Position numbers and translations under genes: made by a program. From the NCBI RefSeq assembly GCF_003569045.1, contig NZ_BFCB01000004.1:238281-302280 (forward strand): a DNA stretch of 64,000 nt. The letters are read 5' to 3'. The stretch comes from Aggregatilinea lenta (lineage in GTDB: Bacteria > Chloroflexota > Anaerolineae > Aggregatilineales > Aggregatilineaceae). Below are positions 17,374-25,217 of the stretch, one piece after another (position 1 is the first letter of the stretch; every line of letters begins with the position of its first letter). Under the pieces are notes generated by a model that ran no database searches, was not told where the DNA came from, and saw nothing but the letters and a program-made list of their open reading frames with translations.

Positions 17374-19697
17374 GTTTCGTCCCATCCGAGCAGGGCGTGC
17401 GGCGCGGCGCGGCGGAAGAACGTGCGATAGGCCGCCGTTTCGCCGAGATGCGCCAGCGTCCGCGCCCGTTGGTCGTCCAGCGATGCGTCGCGGATGCCTG
17501 TTCCGGGGGCGATCATAACCACATTTGTCGCATAAGACACGCCGATTTCACCCTGCGCGGCGGCAAGATCGAGCAGATCACGCACAACGCCGGGCGTCTG
17601 CGCCAGCGCCCCGGCAAGATCGTCGAGCGTCGTGCTCCCGTGCAGGCGACCGATCACGTATTTGCACAGTTCAAGCAGGCGACGCTGAAGATCCGCGAGG
17701 GTTTGGAGTGGCGGCGGCGCGGCGACCAGCGCAACGCGTTCTGGCTGGGTGCGTTTCAACGCCTCATTTAGCCGCCCGGCGGCGGGCGGCGTCGTGTAGA
17801 CGATTAGCGTCGGCGCGCGCTCAAGCTGGTGGAGTGGGCGTCCTGGCGACGTGGCGGCGGGAATGCCTTCCGCCCAGATCGCGGCGTCGGGATAGTCTCG
17901 CTTGAGCGCGTCCAGAGCGCGCAGTGGATCGGGGCTGGCGCGGCAGTCGATCACCTCCCGACGCGGCGCGGGAACTTCGGGCAGCGCGGACGCGGCGCGG
18001 CGGAAATCGAGCAGAATCAGCTGAGGCTCGCCGGACGTTGTCGCGCGCGTGCGCCAGTCGAACTGGATCGCGGCGTCGAAGGCGTCGGCGGGCAGTACAC
18101 GGTGAGCACTGCGCCACCAGATCAGCGGCTGGCGCATGCCTGATGGGTCCTGAACGGTCAGACGGCGATGCTGCCGGGCACGATCAACGAAGGCGGCGCT
18201 CCTCAGCGTGAGATCGGTGACCATAAACGTAACGGGTGGATTGCCTTCGCCGAAAGGCGCGATCTGCTGCAAGCGGTTGGCGAGCGTAGGCGTCAATTCT
18301 GCGAGGGAAACGATCGCATCGATGGCGATTGCCGGGAGATCGACATCCGGCTGCATACGCTCAAGGGCGGCAAAAAGCCGCTCGCGGAACGCCTCGAGGT
18401 CGGTGGCGCGCAGCGCGAAGCCCGCGGCCCGACTGTGCCCACCGAATGACACCAGCCGGTCCTGCACGGCGCTGAGAGCCGCGTGTACGTCGTAGCCAGG
18501 CACTGAGCGCGCCGATCCCCGGATTGGGTTGCCACTGGCATTTAGCAGAAACACCGGGCGCTGGAGTTCTTCGGCAAGCTGTCCGGCGGCGGGGCCGATC
18601 ACGCCGGGATGCCATGTCTCGCTGCTGAGCAGTAGCGCGGGGCGATCGAGCAGGGACAGGTTGGCCTCCATCTGGCGCTGGATATCGGCAAGCACGTCGC
18701 TTTGCAAGGCACGACGCTGGCGGTTCAGGCCATCCACCTGCGCGGCCAGGATGCGCGCCTGCGCGAGATCGTCTGCGAGCAGCAGATCGACGCCGAGAGT
18801 CGCGTCCGCCAGACGCCCGGCAGCATTAAGGCGGGGTGCGAGGTCGAACGCGAGGTCCCCAGCGGTCAGCGTTTCGGCGGCCAGGCCGGCGACGTCCGCC
18901 AGGGCGCGCAGACCCACGCGGGGCGCAGTCTGCATCTGCCGCAAACCGAGCTGCAGCAGGGTGCGCGTGTCGTCCACCTGTGGGCTGACGTCCGCGACGA
19001 TGCCCAGCGCGACCAGATCCAGGAATCGGGGCAGATCGCGCACGCGACCCCGCAGTGTGTAAAGCTGCTCGATCAGCTTGTACGCCACGCCGACGCCAGG
19101 CAGTGCCGCCAGCGGGTGATTGTCGGGCAGCCGGTGCGGATTGACGATAGCATCTGAGTCCGGTAATGGGTCCGGCAGGGTGTGATGATCGGTGATGATG
19201 GTCGTGATGCCTGCCTGCCGCGCGTACGCGATCGCGTCGTGGCTGGACACGCCCGTGTCACAGGTCAGCAGCAGGCCGGGGCGATGCTGCGCGACGAGAT
19301 CGGTCAGATCGGCGCGGTGAACGCCGTGCGATCTGCGGCTGCGTTCCGGTAAGGTAAAGATGACCTGTCCGTCCAGGCCGCGCAGTGCCTCGACCAGCAG
19401 CGCGGTGGATGCCTGCCCATCGACATCGAAATCGCCCCAGATCAGGATCGTTCGGCCTGCGTGCAGCGCGTCGTCCAGCAGGTCAGCGGCGCGGTCGAGA
19501 TCGGGCAGATCGCTAGATGGCGCCGACCGATAATATGCCGGATCGAGAAAGGCGCGCGCCGCGTCCGGCGACGTGTAGCCGCGCTGCGCCAGAATCCGCG
19601 CCACAAGTGCGTCACCGCCTACCGCCTCAATCAAACGGGCGTTCACGTCGGCAGGTGGGGGCAAGGTCCACTGCGAGCTGCGCGCTGTGTCCGCCAT
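17370..19697 (-). CDS. recJ: single-stranded-DNA-specific exonuclease RecJ
   Basis: 5'-3' exonuclease of the DHH superfamily that trims single-stranded DNA in RecF-type recombination and mismatch repair. DHH motifs are intact: IWGDFDVDGQASTALLVEAL near residue 90, LLTCDTGVSSHDA and ITDHHTLPD, followed by the DHHA1 region (HPGVIGPAAGQLAEEL; FGGHSRAAGFALR) and the OB-like RecJ domain (PFGEGNPPVTFMV). At 775 residues it is longer than the E. coli enzyme; the last 200 residues form an extra domain ending in a winged-helix-like segment, as in long RecJ forms. It begins 3 bases after the nuclease gene and overlaps yigZ by four bases. Confidence 0.93.
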   Translation of the reverse strand: MADTARSSQWTLPPPADVNARLIEAVGGDALVARILAQRGYTSPDAARAFLDPAYYRSAPSSDLPDLDRAADLLDDALHAGRTILIWGDFDVDGQASTALLVEALRGLDGQVIFTLPERSRRSHGVHRADLTDLVAQHRPGLLLTCDTGVSSHDAIAYARQAGITTIITDHHTLPDPLPDSDAIVNPHRLPDNHPLAALPGVGVAYKLIEQLYTLRGRVRDLPRFLDLVALGIVADVSPQVDDTRTLLQLGLRQMQTAPRVGLRALADVAGLAAETLTAGDLAFDLAPRLNAAGRLADATLGVDLLLADDLAQARILAAQVDGLNRQRRALQSDVLADIQRQMEANLSLLDRPALLLSSETWHPGVIGPAAGQLAEELQRPVFLLNASGNPIRGSARSVPGYDVHAALSAVQDRLVSFGGHSRAAGFALRATDLEAFRERLFAALERMQPDVDLPAIAIDAIVSLAELTPTLANRLQQIAPFGEGNPPVTFMVTDLTLRSAAFVDRARQHRRLTVQDPSGMRQPLIWWRSAHRVLPADAFDAAIQFDWRTRATTSGEPQLILLDFRRAASALPEVPAPRREVIDCRASPDPLRALDALKRDYPDAAIWAEGIPAATSPGRPLHQLERAPTLIVYTTPPAAGRLNEALKRTQPERVALVAAPPPLQTLADLQRRLLELCKYVIGRLHGSTTLDDLAGALAQTPGVVRDLLDLAAAQGEIGVSYATNVVMIAPGTGIRDASLDDQRARTLAHLGETAAYRTFFRRAAPHALLGWDET

Positions 19698-19700
19698 CGC

Positions 19701-20537
19701 CTAAAACCCGACTTCCTCGACGTCCGCCAGATGGATCTGCGGCAGGACGTCTTCTTCCAGCAGGTCGTCCGCGTGGATCTGCCCGGCCTGCACGCCGCGC
19801 TCGCACAGGGAGCGGTACTCGCAGAAGCGGCAGTGCGATTCGTCGGCGGTCAGCGTCCAGACCGCGTTATCCGGCTGGGCCAGGATGTCCGCGATCAGGC
19901 CGGTGACAAACGCCTCATCGCTGGCGGCCTGTGCGGGGCTGTAATCGAAGATTACTGGCTGGGCAGGTGCGCCAGCGACCCAGTAGATCAGCTGGATCTG
20001 TTCGGCGCGCAGCGGCCCGCCGAACAGCGCTGTGCCCGCATGCAGCAGTACCAACGGATAGAGGCGCGTTTGCAGCCGCCGCGCAAACCACTCGCGCCGG
20101 GGCGCACGTGCGTAGGTCTTCCAATCGAAAATGACGGCGCGCTGCTCCGGTACGACAACCAACAGGTCGAACTTGGCACTGATTCGCTGGCTGCCGAGCG
20201 TGGCGGAAAGGGATTGTTCCGCGTGGCGCTCGCCGTCGAGCTTGTGGAGCAGGGCGAAGGCCAGATAGCTGCGCCACCAGCCGCGCAAGTCGTCATCCTG
20301 AATCGACGCTTCCAGCAGCGCCGGATCCAGGCCGAGTTGATGCCGCTCGACGAGGCGGTGGAACTGGATGCCGCGCTCGACATGGCGCTCGTGGTCCAGT
20401 AATGGCTCGGCGCGCACGGCGGGCCATGCCACTCGCTCGACGTAGCGCAGTTGGAAGCGGCGAGCGCAGTCTGTGTAGTCTTGCAGGCTGCTTTGCGTGA
20501 ATTGAAACGGCTGTGGAAACATAAGCGACTCACTCAT
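19701..20537 (-). CDS. PD-(D/E)XK Fe-S nuclease (RecB/Cas4/AddB-like)
   Basis: A stand-alone nuclease of about 278 residues. Catalytic motifs are readable: a conserved His in HVERGIQFHRLVE, AKFDLLVV (motif II Asp), VIFDWKT (motif III Asp and Lys) and the RLQTRLYPL Q-x3-Y motif. Four cysteines are placed as in Cas4, AddB and AdnAB 4Fe-4S nucleases: Cys24 (YTDCARRF) and a C-terminal C-x2-C-x5-C (CRFCEYRSLC). The start at ATG 20537 overlaps the helicase gene by 8 bases; a GTG four codons earlier is possible. By position this looks like the nuclease domain of an AddAB-like complex carried on its own chain. Confidence 0.85.
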   Translation of the reverse strand: MSESLMFPQPFQFTQSSLQDYTDCARRFQLRYVERVAWPAVRAEPLLDHERHVERGIQFHRLVERHQLGLDPALLEASIQDDDLRGWWRSYLAFALLHKLDGERHAEQSLSATLGSQRISAKFDLLVVVPEQRAVIFDWKTYARAPRREWFARRLQTRLYPLVLLHAGTALFGGPLRAEQIQLIYWVAGAPAQPVIFDYSPAQAASDEAFVTGLIADILAQPDNAVWTLTADESHCRFCEYRSLCERGVQAGQIHADDLLEEDVLPQIHLADVEEVGF

Positions 20538-22869
20538 GTGATGCAGCACCGACTAAATAGTTGTTCAGCGCGATGAGGGGCAGCGCCGCCTGGTTTTCTT
20601 TGCCTTTTTGCCAGAAGCGCCCCATGTTCCAGGTGATGATCAACTCGCGCCGGGCGCGGGTGATGCCAACGTAGAGCAGGCGCAGACGCTCCGCTGCGTA
20701 GTCGATCCGGGCCTGGAACGTGGCCTCGCCCTCGACGTACGCGTCGAGCGTTCCGGCGGTCAGCGCCTGAAGCTGCGCGACGACTTCCGCCTCCAGGTTG
20801 AGGCTGTCGCGCACGTACCAGCGCTCGCCGATGTAGTTGTCGTAGGGCTGCGCCGAGGGGAAGCCGTAATTGCTGATCGACATCAGGTAGACGCGATCCC
20901 ATTCCAGCCCTTTGGCGGCGTGCATGGTCGCGACGGTGACCACACCGGGTTCCGGCACGTAGCCTTCTTCGGTATCATCAAAGCCGATGAAGCGCCGCTC
21001 GTTGCTGCCGATGGCGCGCAGCTCGTCCACAAACTGGGGTAGACGCCAGTCAGGGTAGGCGTGCGAGATGCCCTTGAGCAGCACGGCGACTTTGTAGGCC
21101 AGGGCGATGTCCACCGGCTTGTCGAACAGATCCTGACCAACCGTCAGCACGAGCTGATCGACGGGCAGAGTCGTGGCTTCCAGCCAGCGCCGCATGCGCG
21201 CGCGGAACACGTCCAGCTCGCCGGGCAGCCAGGGATACGCGCTGGCGTCGACCGAGTGGCCGTCGCTGGCGGTGTCGGTCGCGGCAGGCCAGAGGAACGC
21301 CTCGATGTTGCGGTAGCCGTTGAACAGTTTCGTCATCGTATGGCGCAGGTCGATGTCCCCGTGCACCAATTCCTGATAGGCAGGAGCCATCGTAATCCAG
21401 AATACCTGCTTCAGCGCCTTGAGATCGACCGGATCGGCCAGATAGTCGAGCACGGCGCGCAGCAGGTTGACCGCGCGGCGCGTGTCGGTCGTGCTGCGCA
21501 GCAGCTCCTTGCAGGGAATGCGATATTTGTGCAGTAACTCGACGAGTTTGAAACCCCGGCTGTTTTCGGGCACAAGCACGGCCACGGTGGGGCGCTCGGC
21601 AGGTGGGACGTCTTTCAGATCCTCAAACCAACTTGCCAGCGACCAGTCTTCTCCGGCGACGACCATCTGTAATTCCTGGTCCGGCGTGATTTTTTGGCCG
21701 GGCTGGTACTCGATGTGCAGCCATGCGGCGTCACTAGGCGGGTTGGGCTGCGGATCGTCGTCGCTGGTAGCGGGCTGAATGCTGCCGCGCCGGATGCCGC
21801 GCCCTTCGTCCACCAGATAGCTGAACGCGCGACGCAGCGCAGGCGTTGGGTGTTCCTCGACAGACCAGCGCACCAGCTCATTGGCCAGATCGATGATCGG
21901 CAGCGCCGATCGGCCCGATACGGACAGGGGACGTTCCTCCACGCCGGGCGTCTGGCGCGGATCGAGGAAGTCGAGCAGGAACTGCGCGCTGGCCGTGGTG
22001 AACGTCGTATTGATCGCCTGGTTGGGATCACCGACGCGCACCCAGTTCCGCCCCGCGCTGAGGCGCGTTAGCATCTCCTGTTGGAGCTGGCTGCTGTCTT
22101 GCGCTTCATCCTCCAGAATATACGGCCAGCGATCCTGCAATCGGCGACAGAAGTCACGGTCCACGTCTAGCGCGCGCAGCGCCATTCGGACCAAATCGTC
22201 GAAATCTACCGCGCCGCGCGTGGCGAGGCTGCGCTGGTAGTCCGCGTAAACCTCCGCCGCAAAGCGCAGCAGGGTCGTGTTCTCACTCGCGCCGTGCAGC
22301 AGATCGTCCAACTGTTCCGGGTCGAGGCGCAAATCTTTCGCCTGCTGGATGAAGCGCGCCACGAGCGTTGGCAGATCCTGCTCGAACTGGCGGCGCGCGA
22401 AGTTGAACTTGGAGTCCTCGTCGGCGTTCACGTACGCGCTGAGCGCTTCACGCCACGGGGCAAGCTTCTGGACCGTAAGGTCGCGCTGAATCTCAAGCAC
22501 CGCGCGCTCGTCGAGAATCACGAAGTCGTCGGCCAGTCCCACCAGGGCAGGGCGCTCGCGCACGATGTCGTGGGCGAGGCCGTGCAACGTGCGCACACGG
22601 TAGCCAATCGTGGGCAGCAGGGTGTACTGCTGGCGCAGGATCTGGGCGATGCGTGCCTGGAAGCCGTTCACCGCCGAGTTGGTGAAGGTGACGACCAGGA
22701 CTTCCTGGTTGTTTTCGACGCGGCCCGTCGCGATCAGGCGTGCGGCCAGGTGCGCCAGGGTGAACGTCTTGCCACTGCCGGGCACGGCGGCGACGCCCGT
22801 CTGCCCGTGCGTGTAGCCTTCGACAATCGCGGCCTGTTCGGGACGGAAACCGGACCCGTTGGTGCTCAT
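20530..22869 (-). CDS. UvrD/PcrA-type superfamily 1 helicase
   Basis: ATP-dependent 3'-5' DNA helicase of 779 residues. Motif I AAVPGSGKT with Lys34, motif II YILEDEAQDSSQ, motif III WVRVGDPNQAI, motif V TMHAAKGLEWDRVYL and motif VI LLYVGITRARREL are all intact, so it should be active. The C-terminus ends after motif VI and lacks the nuclease domain that AddA or RecB would have. The frame runs on upstream for 90 codons, but this part is out-of-frame shadow of the neighbour; the ATG at 22869 shares a base with the upstream stop (TAATG). It probably works with the gene products on either side. Confidence 0.92.
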   Translation of the reverse strand: MSTNGSGFRPEQAAIVEGYTHGQTGVAAVPGSGKTFTLAHLAARLIATGRVENNQEVLVVTFTNSAVNGFQARIAQILRQQYTLLPTIGYRVRTLHGLAHDIVRERPALVGLADDFVILDERAVLEIQRDLTVQKLAPWREALSAYVNADEDSKFNFARRQFEQDLPTLVARFIQQAKDLRLDPEQLDDLLHGASENTTLLRFAAEVYADYQRSLATRGAVDFDDLVRMALRALDVDRDFCRRLQDRWPYILEDEAQDSSQLQQEMLTRLSAGRNWVRVGDPNQAINTTFTTASAQFLLDFLDPRQTPGVEERPLSVSGRSALPIIDLANELVRWSVEEHPTPALRRAFSYLVDEGRGIRRGSIQPATSDDDPQPNPPSDAAWLHIEYQPGQKITPDQELQMVVAGEDWSLASWFEDLKDVPPAERPTVAVLVPENSRGFKLVELLHKYRIPCKELLRSTTDTRRAVNLLRAVLDYLADPVDLKALKQVFWITMAPAYQELVHGDIDLRHTMTKLFNGYRNIEAFLWPAATDTASDGHSVDASAYPWLPGELDVFRARMRRWLEATTLPVDQLVLTVGQDLFDKPVDIALAYKVAVLLKGISHAYPDWRLPQFVDELRAIGSNERRFIGFDDTEEGYVPEPGVVTVATMHAAKGLEWDRVYLMSISNYGFPSAQPYDNYIGERWYVRDSLNLEAEVVAQLQALTAGTLDAYVEGEATFQARIDYAAERLRLLYVGITRARRELIITWNMGRFWQKGKENQAALPLIALNNYLVGAASHE

Positions 22870-24926
22870 TAGGCGCTCTCCTCGACGTGACCGTAGCGCT
22901 GGGCGGTTTGCTGGAGCACGCGCAGCAGTGGGCCGCGCTGCTCGTAGCCTTGTTCGCCCAGGTTCGACACCGAGATATAGATGTGTCCCGTGGCGCGGCG
23001 GACAAGGCCGGTGATTACGCGCCGCATGGCCTGCTGGCGCGCGTAGAACTCGTCTTCGTCGGTCCATACCTTGTCGGTAGGATAGTCGCGCATGAGCACG
23101 TAAGGGTGCGTGAGCGGCTGTTCCAGGCGTTCCCACCACAGGCTGCTGCCCGCATCCAGCCAGAACTGGATCGCGACAGGTCGGTTGCGCATCAGAAAGG
23201 TGTGCGCGGGTGCGACGAACACTGCGCTTTGCTCATCCTGCTGCCAGCTTGGCAGGTAGAGGCCGCCGAACAGGCCCTGCTGAACGAGTGACACGTATTC
23301 CTGCGTCACGGTGGACCAGTCCTCCACACCATCAGGATACAGCGTCTGCCGGAACTTGCGCGCCGAGGCGACCAGTTCCGCGACGACGCGCCCCGCCTGC
23401 ATATCCGTGTGGAAACCGAATCCGGGCTGCGACAAGACCTCGCCAAACAGACGGCTGAAGAAGTGATCGGGCGGGGTGCTGGCCGTGTCGGCGCGGTAAT
23501 CGAGCAGCCACGCGCGCAAAATATCATAGCGCTGGCCTGCACGATAGGTGATCCGGTCGCGTGCCGTGGAGGCGATCTCCTCGAACGCGCCCAGGTCGCG
23601 TCCAGGGTGATAGACGATCTGGGCCAGCAGCCACGCGCGGATTGGGTCGAGTTCACCTACCACGTGTTGCAGCGCATCCGCAACATCCAGAGCAGGGGGC
23701 AGGCTGTTCCAGGCCGGATGCGCCAGAATGGTCAGTGTAAGAAGTGTACGCGCCGACGGCTCATCGCGTACGGCGCGCGAAGGCCGGTGCGAGACGGCAG
23801 GAATGCCCCGCGCGTCCAGGCGCGACATGAGCGTGAAGCGCAGCGAGTCGTTGAGCAACGGTACGAGCACCGCGATGTCGCTCGGTGCAATGCCGCGCTC
23901 GACCTGCTGCGCGATGGCGTCTGCGACCCATTCGATCATCTGAGGGTAGAAGCGGTGGAACTCGAACGTATAGGCATCCAGTGGGTTCGCATCGGCTTCG
24001 GGCGGTTCGTCGTCATCGAGCAGCGCGGACAGGGTGGATTCCAGCGCGGCGAGTGGGGCGGGGCGCTCTGCCGGGGTGTCGAACGTTATCCTTTCCTCAC
24101 AAAGATCGGCAAGTGTGTGCATCCCGGCGGGGTCCGCACCTAAAAACGTGCGATAACCGCCGTCGCGGTCGTAGACCAACACGGCGGAATCCAGGCTATC
24201 CCACAGCCAGCGAATGAAGTCTGCTGCCACGGGATAGTTCTCCTCCAGATTGTCCGCGACGAGGTGGTGGTACTGGCCGGTGAAGTTGTTACGGAATACC
24301 GGCTCTCGCAGGAGGTGGCGCGCAAAGACCTCGATCTGCAGCGAGAAATCCAGCAGGCTGTGCTCCAGGCAGTAGGCGCGGAACTGGCGCGCGACGTCCA
24401 GGCTGGCGGCGTACATCGGCGGACGGCTCGAATGGCGTTCGCCCCAGGCTGCCACCAGTCGTTTCTCGACTTCGTCCAGGCTGAAGCCGTTGATTGCCGC
24501 GCGCGACAGGTTATTGAGAGTTTCGATCATGATGCGGAAAGGGGTCATGTTCACGCCGTCAAACAGGCCGCCTTCGACCGCTGCCATGACGAAGCGCGCC
24601 ATCTGGTGCTGTGACGTTTCGACAGTCAGGAACTGAGGCTCGATTTCCGGGTGAGCAAAGCCTGCTTTCGCAGCCACGAGTGGCCAGTAGGTTGCGACGT
24701 TTTGTTGCGCGAGGCGCCCCAGCGTGACCACGTCGAGGCCAGCCGATCCCGGCCAGTCGGGCGCGGCAGCGGCATGCCGGTAGGGTTCGCCCAATGCGGG
24801 ATGGGGCACGAGGACCAGGAGGCTGTCCGCGCCTGCTCCCAGCGATAACAAATCACGGATATGTGTGAGCGCTGCCTCGGTTTTGCCTGCCTGCGCCGGA
24901 CCTTCGAGAAAGCGACTGCGCGCCAT
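22869..24926 (-). CDS. AddB/RecC-like degenerate SF1 helicase protein
   Basis: A 685-residue relative of UvrD-family helicases. Motif I is intact (EGPAQAGKTEAA, Lys15) but others have decayed: the Walker B position reads VADNLEENYP, the motif III region reads VYDRDGGYRTFLGADP, and the end (YISVSNLGEQGYEQRGPLL) lacks the arginine finger of motif VI. This pattern fits the non-translocating partner of an AddAB- or RecBC-like enzyme. No C-terminal nuclease or Fe-S cysteine set is visible. Start at ATG 24926 with AGAGGCAGG upstream; the frame extends a further 247 codons over the divergent ATPase gene, which is not credible. First gene of the operon. The AddB-like call is an inference from motif decay plus context. 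Confidence 0.72.
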   Translation of the reverse strand: MARSRFLEGPAQAGKTEAALTHIRDLLSLGAGADSLLVLVPHPALGEPYRHAAAAPDWPGSAGLDVVTLGRLAQQNVATYWPLVAAKAGFAHPEIEPQFLTVETSQHQMARFVMAAVEGGLFDGVNMTPFRIMIETLNNLSRAAINGFSLDEVEKRLVAAWGERHSSRPPMYAASLDVARQFRAYCLEHSLLDFSLQIEVFARHLLREPVFRNNFTGQYHHLVADNLEENYPVAADFIRWLWDSLDSAVLVYDRDGGYRTFLGADPAGMHTLADLCEERITFDTPAERPAPLAALESTLSALLDDDEPPEADANPLDAYTFEFHRFYPQMIEWVADAIAQQVERGIAPSDIAVLVPLLNDSLRFTLMSRLDARGIPAVSHRPSRAVRDEPSARTLLTLTILAHPAWNSLPPALDVADALQHVVGELDPIRAWLLAQIVYHPGRDLGAFEEIASTARDRITYRAGQRYDILRAWLLDYRADTASTPPDHFFSRLFGEVLSQPGFGFHTDMQAGRVVAELVASARKFRQTLYPDGVEDWSTVTQEYVSLVQQGLFGGLYLPSWQQDEQSAVFVAPAHTFLMRNRPVAIQFWLDAGSSLWWERLEQPLTHPYVLMRDYPTDKVWTDEDEFYARQQAMRRVITGLVRRATGHIYISVSNLGEQGYEQRGPLLRVLQQTAQRYGHVEESA

Positions 24927-24940
24927 AAGCCTGCCTCTTT

Positions 24941-24973
24941 TGAGGGCTTGTAACACCCTCATTTTTAGGGGTG
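24941..24973 (-). promoter_or_regulatory. alternative hairpins in the helicase-nuclease operon leader
   Basis: In the leader just before the first ribosome site, TGAGGG (minus strand 24961-24956) can pair with CCCTCA (24946-24941), or GGGTG (24958-24954) with CACCC (24973-24969). The two stems share the GGG run and cannot form together. The proximal stem ends about 6 bases before AGAGG. This could be a small attenuator, or chance. Confidence 0.3.
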
Positions 24974-25063
24974 ATAGCCGGGAAAGCTGAGCTAAGACTG
25001 ATACAGCGTAGACCCAGCCGGACACCCGAAAAAAACGAAACGGATGTTCTGATTTGAATGGAA

Positions 25064-25072
25064 AGTATAACA
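25064..25072 (-). promoter_or_regulatory. extended -10 promoter for the helicase-nuclease operon
   Basis: Minus-strand TGTTATACT in an AT-rich island between the divergent AddB-like and P-ATPase genes, about 140 bases before the first start codon. Confidence 0.5.
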
Positions 25073-25217
25073 TATATAGTAAATAAAATAAATAATTTAG
25101 TGCTAACATTTGGGAGGCACCGGGTGCGTTTGCGATAGAGAAGGGGCACCGGAACTGTGGTACACTTGCGCGGAGATTTAGCCCGAAGAGTGCGGACACC
25201 GTAGGAAGCTGATACGA

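Noticed and set aside
22870-23139. 90-codon upstream extension of the UvrD-type helicase
   Set aside because: It lies in another frame over the end of the AddB-like gene and has the Arg/Pro/Ala composition of a shadow.
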